Source of the DNA: Paracoccaceae bacterium | GTDB taxonomy: Bacteria > Pseudomonadota > Alphaproteobacteria > Rhodobacterales > Rhodobacteraceae | Assembly: GCA_007120685.1 (NCBI GenBank) | Contig: SKNG01000501.1 | Coordinates: 1-23,555, forward strand | Length of the DNA: 23,555 nt | Direction: 5' to 3' | In this document: positions 16,105-23,301 of the stretch, one piece after another | Layout: each line of letters starts with the position of its first letter | Position numbering within the stretch: position 1 is the first letter of the stretch | Translations under genes and position numbers: made by a program | Notes under the pieces: generated by a model | The model's database searches: none | Seen by the model: the letters and a program-made list of their open reading frames with translations, nothing else | Told to the model about the DNA's origin: nothing

Positions 16105-17010
16105 ATGGATAGACTGACCGAGATGGAGGCGTTTGCCACGGTGGTGGACCAGGGAGGGTTCACCGATGCGGCGCGCAAGATGGGCATCTCAAAATCTGCG
16201 GTGTCCAAGCATGTCTCCTCGCTGGAGGCCCGGCTTGGGGCGCGGCTTCTGAACCGCACCACCCGCCGGGTCAGCCCCACGGAAATCGGTCTTGTCTATT
16301 ACGACCGCGCGCGCCGGGTGCTGAATGACGCGGGCGAGGCCGACAGCATCGTCACCGCCATGCAATCCGCGCCCTCGGGCCTGTTGCGCATGTCGGTGGC
16401 CACTGATTTCGGCGTGTCGCTCTTGTCGCCGGTGCTGGACGAATTTCTGGCCGCATACCCGGAAATCAGCGTCAACATGGTGCTGAAGAACCGCTATGTG
16501 GAACTGATTTCGGAAGGGTTCGACGTTGCCATCCGGCTGGGAGAGCTGGAGGATTCGACCCTGCGCGCCCGGCGCATCACCGAAACCACCCAGCGCCTGA
16601 TCGCCGCGCCAGGATATTTCGCCCAGCATGGCCGACCCGCGCGCATCGACGATCTGACCGAACACCGCCTGCTGCACTATTCCAACCAGGCCAGCGCCAA
16701 TGTCTGGAAAATCACCGCCCCCTCGGGCGAGGAGCGTCAGGTGCGCGGCACCGGCTGGCTGACGGTCAATGACGGCCAGTCGCTGCTGAATGCCGCGATC
16801 AAGGGGCTGGGCATCGCCTATCTGCCCAGCTTCCTCTATCACGGCGCGCTCGCCAGGGAGTTTGTCGAAGACGTGATCCCGGACCTGCCCCGGACCACGC
16901 TGGGCATCTACGCGGTCTATCCGCCCGGGCGCTTCACGCAGCCCAAGGTGCGCGCCTTCATCGATTTCCTGGTGGCGAAATTCGCCGACAAGGGGCCTGA
17001 CAGCTGGTGA
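16105..17010 (+). CDS. LysR-family transcriptional regulator
   Basis: 301 residues, normal for the family. The N-terminal winged helix-turn-helix is clear: MDRLTEMEAFATVVDQGGFT, then DAARKMGISKSAVSKHVSSL and EARLGARLLNRTTRRVSPTEIG (residues 1-62). A linker helix leads to a periplasmic-binding-like effector domain (about 90-295) with SVATDFGVSLLSPVLDEFLAAYPEI, FDVAIRLGELEDS and NDGQSLLNAAIKGLGIAYLP. The VAIRLGEL and LGIAYLP motifs place it near the CrgA/AaeR-like branch. Effector unknown. The start is ATG 16105; a frame open back to 15454 overlaps fadH and is not used. The gene lies downstream of fadH and converges on an acyl-CoA dehydrogenase, so a role in fatty-acid or acyl-CoA control is possible but unproven. 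It ends at a strong intrinsic terminator (17056-17084). Confidence 0.94.
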   Translation: MDRLTEMEAFATVVDQGGFTDAARKMGISKSAVSKHVSSLEARLGARLLNRTTRRVSPTEIGLVYYDRARRVLNDAGEADSIVTAMQSAPSGLLRMSVATDFGVSLLSPVLDEFLAAYPEISVNMVLKNRYVELISEGFDVAIRLGELEDSTLRARRITETTQRLIAAPGYFAQHGRPARIDDLTEHRLLHYSNQASANVWKITAPSGEERQVRGTGWLTVNDGQSLLNAAIKGLGIAYLPSFLYHGALAREFVEDVIPDLPRTTLGIYAVYPPGRFTQPKVRAFIDFLVAKFADKGPDSW

Positions 17011-17055
17011 GTTTGCTGCGCCGGTCGCGTCCCTCCGACCGGCAACTGCCCAACT

Positions 17056-17084
17056 GGGGCCGGCTGCGTGCCGGCCCCTTTTTT
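17056..17084 (+). terminator. Intrinsic terminator of the LysR gene
   Basis: Nine-base perfect stem GGGGCCGGC (17056-17064) / GCCGGCCCC (17070-17078), loop TGCGT, followed directly by six T (17079-17084). It lies 45 bases after the LysR stop and is the clearest rho-independent terminator in the window. Confidence 0.92.
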
Positions 17085-17139
17085 CATGCCAGCCATAGCC
17101 CTGCCGTCAGCGATCGAACGCTCAAGCCGGCGCCCGGCG

Positions 17140-17185
17140 ACGCGTCTTCGAAGGCGCGTGGAAACGGGCTTTCGATAGCCCGTTT
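17140..17185 (+). repeat. Double-palindrome repeat, copy 3
   Basis: First arm 17140-17159 reads ACGCGTCTTCGAAGGCGCGT, a 20-base palindrome with one mismatched pair (G-U in RNA). The second is a nine-base stem AAACGGGCT (17162-17170) / AGCCCGTTT (17177-17185) with loop TTCGAT. It lies between the convergent LysR and acyl-CoA dehydrogenase genes, 45 bases beyond the 3' end of the latter. Same orientation as copies 1 and 2. Because the LysR gene already has a terminator, any terminator role here would serve the opposite strand. Confidence 0.8.
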
Positions 17186-17229
17186 TCCATCGCTGCCTCT
17201 GCCCCGCGCTGCCTCCGCCGGCAGGCCGG

Positions 17230-19020
17230 TCAGAACCCGCCTTCGGGGATGCTGGCCAGCAGATCGTCGCCCACCGCGATGCGCGACAGGTCGGGGAGGA
17301 TGCGGGGCAGCTCCCATTCCATGAAATACCGGCAGGTCAGCAGCTTGCCCTCCACATAATCCGGATCGCGCCCGGTGGCGGCCAGCGCCGCCAGCGCCTT
17401 GTCCAGCCAGATCCAGCCCACCACCAGATGCCCGAAAGCCATCAGGAAGGGTGTCGCATGCTGCATGGCCAGCCGCGCATCCCCCATCGCCCGCAACCGC
17501 GCCACGCAGTCCAGCACCGCCACCAGCGCCGCCTCCAGCGCCCGCGCCGGTTCTTCCAGCTGATCCTGCCCCCGCGCGCGCGCGATGGTGGCGCGTATCT
17601 CGCCCTCCAGCGCCGAGAGCGCCGCACCGCCGTCGCCCATGATCTTGCGCCCCAGCAGATCCAGCGCCTGAATGCCGGTGGTGCCCTCGTGGATGGGGTT
17701 CAAACGGTTGTCGCGCCAGACCTGCTCCACGTCATAGTCCCGCGTGTAGCCATAGCCGCCGTGGATCTGGATCGCCAGATCATTGGCCCGCAGACCCATT
17801 TCCGAAGGGAAGGTCTTGATCACCGGGGTAAGCAGGCCCAGCAACTGCCCTGCCGCCGCGCGCGCCTCGGCCTCGGGCGCGGCCGTTTCCTCGTCGATCA
17901 GCCGCGCGCCGCGCAGCACCAGTGCCAACGCCCCCTCGGCCAGCGCCTTCTGCACAATCAGCATGCGCCGGATATCGGGATGGTCAATCAGCGGCACCTG
18001 CGGCGTGGTCGGGTCCTTCACCCCAAGCGGCCGGCCCTGCGGCCTTTCGCGCGCATAGGCCAGCGATTGCCGGTAACCCCGGCAGGCCAGCGCCGCCGCG
18101 CCCAGCCCCACGCCAACGCGGGCCTCGTTCATCATCTGGAACATGATCGCCAGCCCCTGCCCCGCACCGCCGATGCGCCAGCCCAGCGCCCCCTCGCCCT
18201 CGCCGAAGTTCAGAGCCGTATTGACGGTGCCGCGATAGCCCAGCTTGTGGTTCAACCCCGCCAGCGCCACATCGTTGCGCCGCCCGTCCGGCAGGATGCG
18301 CGGCACGGCGAAGAGCGAGATACCCTTGGTCCCGGCGGGCAGGTTGCCATCCTCCAGCGCGATCTTGGCCAGCACCAGATGCACGATGTTGTCGCCCATC
18401 TCGTGCTCACCGCCGGAAATCCACATCTTGTTGCCGCGCAGCCGGTAGCGATGGCCCAGATCATCCTCGCCGTCGGGCAGCGCACGGGTGCGAACGTCGG
18501 CCAGCGACGAACCCGCCTGCGGCTCGGACAGGCACATGGTGCCGTAATGGCGCCCGTGCAGTTGCGGCATCGCCCAGGCCTTGGCCTGCGCCGGCGTGCC
18601 GTGGGTGGCGATCAGCCGGGCATTGGCCCGGGTCAGCAGCACATAGCCGCAGGTAGCGATATTGGCGGCCGACAGCACCCCCGCCACGGCCGTTGTAACC
18701 AGTGTCGGCAGCCCCGCCCCATCGTGATCGGCGCCGAAATCGGCGGCCATCAGCCCGGCCTCTCGGTAGCTGTCCAGCGCCTGCTCGATCTCCGGTAGCA
18801 GCACCACGCGGCCGTTTTCCAGCCGGGGCTCGTTCTGGTCGGACAGGCGGTTGTGGGGGGCGAAACGGTCGGCGGCCAGTTGTTCGGCCAGCGCGACCAC
18901 CTCGCGGAAGGTGCCCTCGTCATGCTCGGCAAAGGCCGGGAAGGCGGTCAGCGCGCGCCAGTCCAGCCAGCCGGCCAGCAGGAAGTCCAGATCGTCCATG
19001 TCCAGATAAGGGAAACTCAT
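17230..19020 (-). CDS. Acyl-CoA dehydrogenase (about 600-residue type with C-terminal extension)
   Basis: 596 residues, the long acyl-CoA dehydrogenase class. FAD-dependent oxidation of an acyl-CoA to the 2-enoyl-CoA, first step of beta-oxidation; electrons go to ETF. Domains: helical N-terminal part (about 30-160), beta domain with TMCLSEPQAGSSLADVRT and KMWISGGEHEMGDNIVHLVLA (160-280), and C-terminal helical domain with IQIHGGYGYTRDYDVEQVWRD and IHEGTTGIQALDLLGRKI. Glu445 in HEGTTG matches the catalytic base of this class. An extra C-terminal domain (about 470-590) is present. Start ATG 19020 has AAGGG (19033-19029) eight bases before it. Relatives include broad FadE-like enzymes and DmdC (methylmercaptopropionyl-CoA dehydrogenase); LSEPQAGSS favours a general fatty-acyl enzyme, but the substrate is not certain. 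A near-perfect 20-bp palindrome just upstream suggests repressor control. Confidence 0.93.
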   Translation of the reverse strand: MSFPYLDMDDLDFLLAGWLDWRALTAFPAFAEHDEGTFREVVALAEQLAADRFAPHNRLSDQNEPRLENGRVVLLPEIEQALDSYREAGLMAADFGADHDGAGLPTLVTTAVAGVLSAANIATCGYVLLTRANARLIATHGTPAQAKAWAMPQLHGRHYGTMCLSEPQAGSSLADVRTRALPDGEDDLGHRYRLRGNKMWISGGEHEMGDNIVHLVLAKIALEDGNLPAGTKGISLFAVPRILPDGRRNDVALAGLNHKLGYRGTVNTALNFGEGEGALGWRIGGAGQGLAIMFQMMNEARVGVGLGAAALACRGYRQSLAYARERPQGRPLGVKDPTTPQVPLIDHPDIRRMLIVQKALAEGALALVLRGARLIDEETAAPEAEARAAAGQLLGLLTPVIKTFPSEMGLRANDLAIQIHGGYGYTRDYDVEQVWRDNRLNPIHEGTTGIQALDLLGRKIMGDGGAALSALEGEIRATIARARGQDQLEEPARALEAALVAVLDCVARLRAMGDARLAMQHATPFLMAFGHLVVGWIWLDKALAALAATGRDPDYVEGKLLTCRYFMEWELPRILPDLSRIAVGDDLLASIPEGGF

Positions 19021-19037
19021 CGCATCTGCCCTTCATT

Positions 19038-19057
19038 GTCTGACGATATCCTCAGAC
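19038..19057 (-). promoter_or_regulatory. Candidate operator of the acyl-CoA dehydrogenase gene
   Basis: GTCTGACGATATCCTCAGAC is a 20-base palindrome in which 18 of 20 bases are symmetric. It starts four bases beyond the ribosome-binding site (19029-19033), 17 bases from the start codon, so a bound repressor would block transcription through the leader. Length and symmetry fit TetR- or GntR-type repressors that control fatty-acid genes; the actual regulator is unknown. The rest of the 235-base divergent gap (19021-19255) shows no gene. Confidence 0.55.
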
Positions 19058-19255
19058 GTGATGCCCCTGAAGGCAAGCCCGGACATGGCGTCACACATCA
19101 GCGCGGGTGCCCGGTCGGACTTCCGGAACCGCGACCGCATCCCAGCGCCCGCCATTCGCGGCTGGACAGGATAACAGAACCGTGGCCTTCTGGCATCGGA
19201 ACAAAGTCCGCAGTTGCCACCCGGCGGCCAGCGGCACGGGAAGGTGCGCGACAGG

Positions 19256-21208
19256 ATGGGTAACAACGATCAATCTGGTCTGGCCAACCTCGGCGCCAAC
19301 GCCACTGAAACCGGCACGCCTTCGCCCTTCACCCGGCTGGGACCCACCGGCATCGTCTTTGGTACACCGATCTTCAGCGCAACCCCGCTGGGCGCCGACT
19401 GGGGGTTGGGCCAGGTGGAATGGGAACGCTCGGTCGCGGTCGACATCACCGGCGACGGGCAGCAGGAGGTGGTGATTTCCACCACGCCCGAAGGCGCGAA
19501 CGAACGGCCCGAGGAAGCCAGCCCGCTGGTGGTGCTTGGCTGGCGTGACGGCGCACTGGTGGAACTGAGCGCCGAGTTGCTGCCCGGTCCGGTCGGCGGC
19601 TCGATCGTGCGCAACTTCATCCTGGGCGATTTCAACCGCGACGGGATCACCGACATCCTGGTCAACAGCACCGGGACCGAGGCCTTCCGGCCGTTCCCTG
19701 GCGAACGCAACGTGCTGCTGCTCTCTTACGGCGAAGGGCGCTACACTGACGCCACCCACCTGCTGCCCGACTACACCGATTTCAGCCACGGCTCGGTCGC
19801 AGCCGACTTCAGCGGCAACGGGCATCTGGACCTCTATATCAACAACCTGGGCGAGCGCGACAACATCACCAGCTATCTGCTGCTGGCCGACGGCGAGGGC
19901 GGCTTCGGCCCGCCGCAGCATTACTCCACCCTGCACGGCTGGCCGCGCGGCGCCAGTTTCGACGAGACCTTCGAATGGGTCACGATGTCCTACCACGCCG
20001 ACGGCATCGACTACGCCGCCAACGGCATTCCAGACATCTTCCTGGGCTATGTCACGTATTTCGGCCCCGGCCATCTGGCCCCCGATGCGCTGGGCTTTGC
20101 CGTGGCGGTCAACGATGGCACGGGGAATTTCACGCTGGTCTATGACGATGCGCTGGCCCCCGATCTGCCGATGGAGCAGATCCGCAACGGCATCCTGCTG
20201 CCCGAGATGACGCGGGTGGGCGATGTCACCGGCAACGGGCTGGAGGATCTGATCGTGCTGTGGGTGGGGCCGGATCTGATCCACTTCCAGTTTCTGGAAA
20301 ACCGGGGCGCGGACGGTTTTATCGACCAGTCGCACCGGATCGGCGGTCAGGAAGGCGGCGCGCGTCTGGACTATGCCACCGGCACGCCGGATTTCTTCCT
20401 GACCGACATCAACGCCAACGGGCATCTGGATATCGTGCTGTCGCGCTGGACGCCAGATTTCTCTGCCATGCAGGTGCATTGGTTCGAAAACGACGGCGAA
20501 GGCAATTTCGCCCGCATCGACCCGGCAGCCTATCCGGGCACCATCCAGTCCATCCTTGCCGATGTGAACGGCGACGGGGTGCCGGACATGGTCTATATGG
20601 TCTCGGGCTGGGACTTGCCGGAACATGATCCATCCGGTCTGAACTACGCCGCCGTGCGGCTGGGCCGTCTGATCGATGGCGTGGCGGTTCCGGTGGAGGG
20701 CACGGTGCTGGACAGGGCCGGCAGACCGCTTGAGGGGACGCAGGTTACCTTCATCCCCGACGAAGGCGCGGCAAGCATGGGGACGACCGATGGTCTGGGA
20801 CAATTCGCCCTGGACCTGCCAGCCGGCACCTCGGGGGTGCTGACGGCCGAACGCCCGCACCAGCCGGGCGACCGGACGCCGACCGCGGGCGACGCGCTGG
20901 AGGCGCTGCGCCTGGCAGTGGGTCTGCCCCTGTCCTGGGGTCAACCCAATCCGCATCATTTCATCGCCGCCGATTTCAACGGCGACGGGCGGGTGGATGC
21001 CGGCGACGCGCTGGACATCCTGCGAGTGGCATTGAACCTGCCAACCGCGCAGGCGCCGCGCTGGGTGTTCATCGATGCCGAAGCCGATCTGTCATCCATC
21101 GACCGCGGCAACGTCCAGGTTCCGGAAACCAGATCCTATGACCCGGTCATGCACGGGCTGCCTGACCCGGCCTTTATCGGCATCATGACCGGCGACATGA
21201 TCGGCTGA
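19256..21208 (+). CDS. FG-GAP/VCBS seven-blade propeller protein with dockerin-like C terminus
   Basis: 650 residues. Seven Asp-rich FG-GAP/VCBS motifs are visible: DITGDGQQE, DFNRDGITD, DFSGNGHLD, DYAANGIPD, DVTGNGLED, DINANGHLD and DVNGDGVPD. They predict a seven-bladed calcium-binding beta-propeller over about residues 40-465. A carboxypeptidase-regulatory-like beta-sandwich follows (about 478-535: VEGTVLDRAGRPLEGTQVTF, GLGQFALDLPAGTSG). Next comes a dockerin-like pair of helices (about 541-600); the second repeat DFNGDGRVDAGDALDIL has a complete EF-hand-type loop, while the first (TAGDALEALRLAVGL) keeps only the helix. No Sec signal peptide is seen, so export by a type I or similar route is possible (inference). 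Start ATG 19256 has GGGAAGG about 11 bases upstream; GTG 19244 and TTG 19214 are alternatives. Role unknown: adhesion or extracellular matrix is plausible. The stop codon lies in an octamer tandem repeat. Confidence 0.8.
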   Translation: MGNNDQSGLANLGANATETGTPSPFTRLGPTGIVFGTPIFSATPLGADWGLGQVEWERSVAVDITGDGQQEVVISTTPEGANERPEEASPLVVLGWRDGALVELSAELLPGPVGGSIVRNFILGDFNRDGITDILVNSTGTEAFRPFPGERNVLLLSYGEGRYTDATHLLPDYTDFSHGSVAADFSGNGHLDLYINNLGERDNITSYLLLADGEGGFGPPQHYSTLHGWPRGASFDETFEWVTMSYHADGIDYAANGIPDIFLGYVTYFGPGHLAPDALGFAVAVNDGTGNFTLVYDDALAPDLPMEQIRNGILLPEMTRVGDVTGNGLEDLIVLWVGPDLIHFQFLENRGADGFIDQSHRIGGQEGGARLDYATGTPDFFLTDINANGHLDIVLSRWTPDFSAMQVHWFENDGEGNFARIDPAAYPGTIQSILADVNGDGVPDMVYMVSGWDLPEHDPSGLNYAAVRLGRLIDGVAVPVEGTVLDRAGRPLEGTQVTFIPDEGAASMGTTDGLGQFALDLPAGTSGVLTAERPHQPGDRTPTAGDALEALRLAVGLPLSWGQPNPHHFIAADFNGDGRVDAGDALDILRVALNLPTAQAPRWVFIDAEADLSSIDRGNVQVPETRSYDPVMHGLPDPAFIGIMTGDMIG

Positions 21209-21229
21209 CCGGCTGACCGGCTGATCGGC
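21202..21229 (+). repeat. Octamer tandem repeat spanning the propeller gene's stop codon
   Basis: CGGCTGAC twice (21202-21217), CGGCTGAT (21218-21225), then CGGC: 3.5 units of eight bases. The stop TGA at 21206-21208 lies in the first unit. Gain or loss of units after the stop would not alter the protein, but slippage at the first unit could. The whole 28-base gap to the next, convergent gene is occupied by this repeat and its tail. Confidence 0.75.
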
Positions 21230-21236
21230 GCCGCCG

Positions 21237-23036
21237 TCACCCGGCGGGCCGGGCCGGTTCTGCAAGCGCCATCTCGATTGCCGACAGCACGGCGGCCGGA
21301 TCGGCGTAATAGACAAGTTGCCCCGCGTTCTCGGTGACATGCAACTTGGCGCGCAGGCCCAGGCGGGCGGCAAAGCCCTCGACCGATTCGCAACTGACCA
21401 CAGGGTCGTGCCTGCCGTGGACCAGATGCACCGGACAATGCGACGCTTCGGCCAGCGACGACCAGTCGCGCACCACGTGGAAGCTGTCCATTTCGAAGGC
21501 GCGATAGCCCTGGGCCACGGCAAAGCGAACCCCGTCGCGCAGGATATCCAGCACCTCGGGCTGCCGGGCGACTTCCTGGTCCTTGGGCGAATCGGCGTAA
21601 AGCGCATTGATGAAACGGTGTTCGCCGCCGGCGTCGATCTGGCGGATGCCGGCGCGCAGAATAAAGGGCAGCGCGGTGGGCGTGAAACGCGCGGTATAGG
21701 CGACCAGCCGCTGCCGCGCCGACATCATGGCAAATTGCCGCACCGAAGTGATGGGCACCCCCCCGGCGATATTGATGATGGCGCGCACCCGCTGCGGCGC
21801 CAGAGCAGCATGCCCGAAAGCATAGACCGCGCCCGCCATATGGCCGATCAGTACCACGTCCGGCATGCCGAGATAGGTGCAAAGCTCTTCCAGATCGGCG
21901 GCAAACAGCCGGATGGCATCGCGCGGCAAGACCATGCCGGGCGGCAGCATAGCGGGGTCGATCCCCTGCGCCGAGCCGAAGAAGGGGCGCTCGGGGGCGA
22001 TAAGCTGCACCCCGCGCCCGGCCAGCAGCGCGCCCAGCTTCGCGGTGATGCCGATCCCGTCCAGCATTCCGTGCAGAAAGATCACCGGCCGGCCGCGCGT
22101 CGGCCCGATGCGGTGAAAGGGCATCCGCCGCCCGCTTTTCAGGGTCAGGAAATGCACGTCGCGCTGCGCGGCGGTAGCGGCACCGGGCATCGGCAGATGC
22201 GCCGCCAGCCCCAGTACCAGCCGCAGCAGTTGCGGTTGCGAATGGGTGCCGGTCTTGCGCAGGATCGCCTTGAGCTGCGTGCGCACCGTGCTCAGCTGGC
22301 GCCCGCGGGCCTCGGCGATCTCGGGCAGGTCCATCCCCTCGATCATCAGCGCCACGATCTCCAGCTCGCTGTCCGACAGATCGAAGCTTTCGCGCAGCAT
22401 GTCGGCCATCAGCGGGCTCCAGCGTGCGCTGGCGCTGCGCAGGACCATCTGCAGGCTGCCGTCGGGCTGGGCCTGCGGCTGCGCCACCAGATGATGCGGC
22501 AGGCCGGTTTCGTCCTGCAGGGTCAGAAGCTGCGCACGCGGTGGGGTCACCGGCTCTACCTCGGCAAGGCTGGCCATGTCGGCCAGACCCTGACGCAGGC
22601 GTTCCAGCGCCGCGGGCGCCAGTGGCAGCCGCTCGATGGTCATGCCCGCGCGCAAGCCGAACTGCCGGGCGGCGCGGGCGTTCAGCCAGACAATCCGCCC
22701 GCCGCCATTGAGCGCGACATGCAGCCCGCCATGCGCCATGCTGGACTGCAATGCCCGGTTTCCGGATTCGCGGCCCAGCTTTTCCAGAATCTGCAGCGAA
22801 GTGTTGAAATGCGCCAGCGTCGGCGAAAGGTCGATCAGATCCTGCACGGGCGGGGCGGCAAGGTCTTCGGGGTCCAGCCCGGTGATGGCCTGCTCCAGCT
22901 GGGCCTGCCACAGCGCCATCAGTTGGTCATAGCTTTCCGGGGTCACGGCTGTTCTGTATATGGCTTCCAGAAACGCCGGGTCGGGGTCGATAAGGCGGGC
23001 GCTTCGGGCGAAATTGGGCAGATCGTCAGCCGACAA
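21237..23036 (-). CDS. LuxR-type HTH regulator fused to a pseudo alpha/beta-hydrolase
   Basis: 599 residues from TTG 23036. An N-terminal region (about 1-90, LIDPDPAFLEAIYRTAVTPE) precedes a PAS-like segment (about 95-200, GGRIVWLNARAARQFGL). A LuxR/GerE helix-turn-helix (about 217-270) reads DSELEIVALMIEGMDLPEIA, EARGRQLSTVRTQLKAILRKTG. The C-terminal alpha/beta-hydrolase domain (about 300-599) has PVIFLHGMLDG, where an oxyanion-hole HG is expected, and VVLIGHMAGAVYAFG. The usual nucleophile elbow GHSxG has Met400 instead of Ser. Asp544 is kept (GRHDPVV), but the usual catalytic His position reads ENAGQLVYY (Gln573). The domain is therefore probably a non-catalytic ligand sensor. GGAGAGG (23048-23042) is five bases before TTG 23036; GTG 23042 and ATG 23210 are alternatives. 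Cytoplasmic, probably a DNA-binding regulator; target and ligand unknown. Divergent from the next gene. Confidence 0.85.
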   Translation of the reverse strand: MSADDLPNFARSARLIDPDPAFLEAIYRTAVTPESYDQLMALWQAQLEQAITGLDPEDLAAPPVQDLIDLSPTLAHFNTSLQILEKLGRESGNRALQSSMAHGGLHVALNGGGRIVWLNARAARQFGLRAGMTIERLPLAPAALERLRQGLADMASLAEVEPVTPPRAQLLTLQDETGLPHHLVAQPQAQPDGSLQMVLRSASARWSPLMADMLRESFDLSDSELEIVALMIEGMDLPEIAEARGRQLSTVRTQLKAILRKTGTHSQPQLLRLVLGLAAHLPMPGAATAAQRDVHFLTLKSGRRMPFHRIGPTRGRPVIFLHGMLDGIGITAKLGALLAGRGVQLIAPERPFFGSAQGIDPAMLPPGMVLPRDAIRLFAADLEELCTYLGMPDVVLIGHMAGAVYAFGHAALAPQRVRAIINIAGGVPITSVRQFAMMSARQRLVAYTARFTPTALPFILRAGIRQIDAGGEHRFINALYADSPKDQEVARQPEVLDILRDGVRFAVAQGYRAFEMDSFHVVRDWSSLAEASHCPVHLVHGRHDPVVSCESVEGFAARLGLRAKLHVTENAGQLVYYADPAAVLSAIEMALAEPARPAG

Positions 23037-23041
23037 AATCA

Positions 23042-23048
23042 CCTCTCC
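23042..23048 (-). promoter_or_regulatory. Ribosome-binding site supporting a TTG start
   Basis: GGAGAGG on the minus strand, five bases before TTG 23036. GTG at 23042-23040 overlaps this site and would be too close to use it. No in-frame ATG lies between here and 23210, and the residues from that ATG look like non-coding leader. Confidence 0.45.
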
Positions 23049-23301
23049 ATCCAATCCACCAGCCAATTGATCGTGCCCAAGCGGACGCCGGTTGTAAAGC
23101 CTGTGGTTACGCCATTTGGGGTAAAGGCCGGAATTTCTGTTTGCTGGAAGATGGATAGACGGCTTGAGTGGCGAAGCGGCGGATGCAGGGGCTGGCGGCG
23201 TTCGAGCCATATGGGGCAATCTGTCGCGCCTGGACGGGTCCGACGCATCGCGCCGGGCGTGGCGGGTCGTGGACGGGCGGGGGCAGGCGAAGGAGAGCCG
23301 C
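23049..23301. other. Divergent intergenic region
   Basis: About 250 bases between the LuxR-hydrolase gene and the last gene. It is less G+C-rich around 23085-23155, as expected for promoters. A direct repeat GTAAAGCC (23094-23101) / GTAAAGGC (23121-23128) with a 27-base step could bind a regulator on the same DNA face, but the evidence is weak. No RNA gene or further coding sequence is recognised. Confidence 0.35.

Noticed and set aside
4637..17185. The three double palindromes as ordinary intrinsic terminators
   Set aside because: One copy lies inside a gene, the T-runs are only three to four bases, and a much better terminator exists next to copy 3. A secondary terminator role for copies 2 and 3 remains possible.
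17428..18798. 456-codon plus-strand frame over the acyl-CoA dehydrogenase gene
   Set aside because: Same type of shadow. The minus strand holds the catalytic HEGTTG and FAD-binding motifs.
19091..20959. 622-codon antisense open frame over the propeller gene
   Set aside because: The sense strand has seven clear FG-GAP motifs in register. The antisense product has no motif and is a composition shadow.
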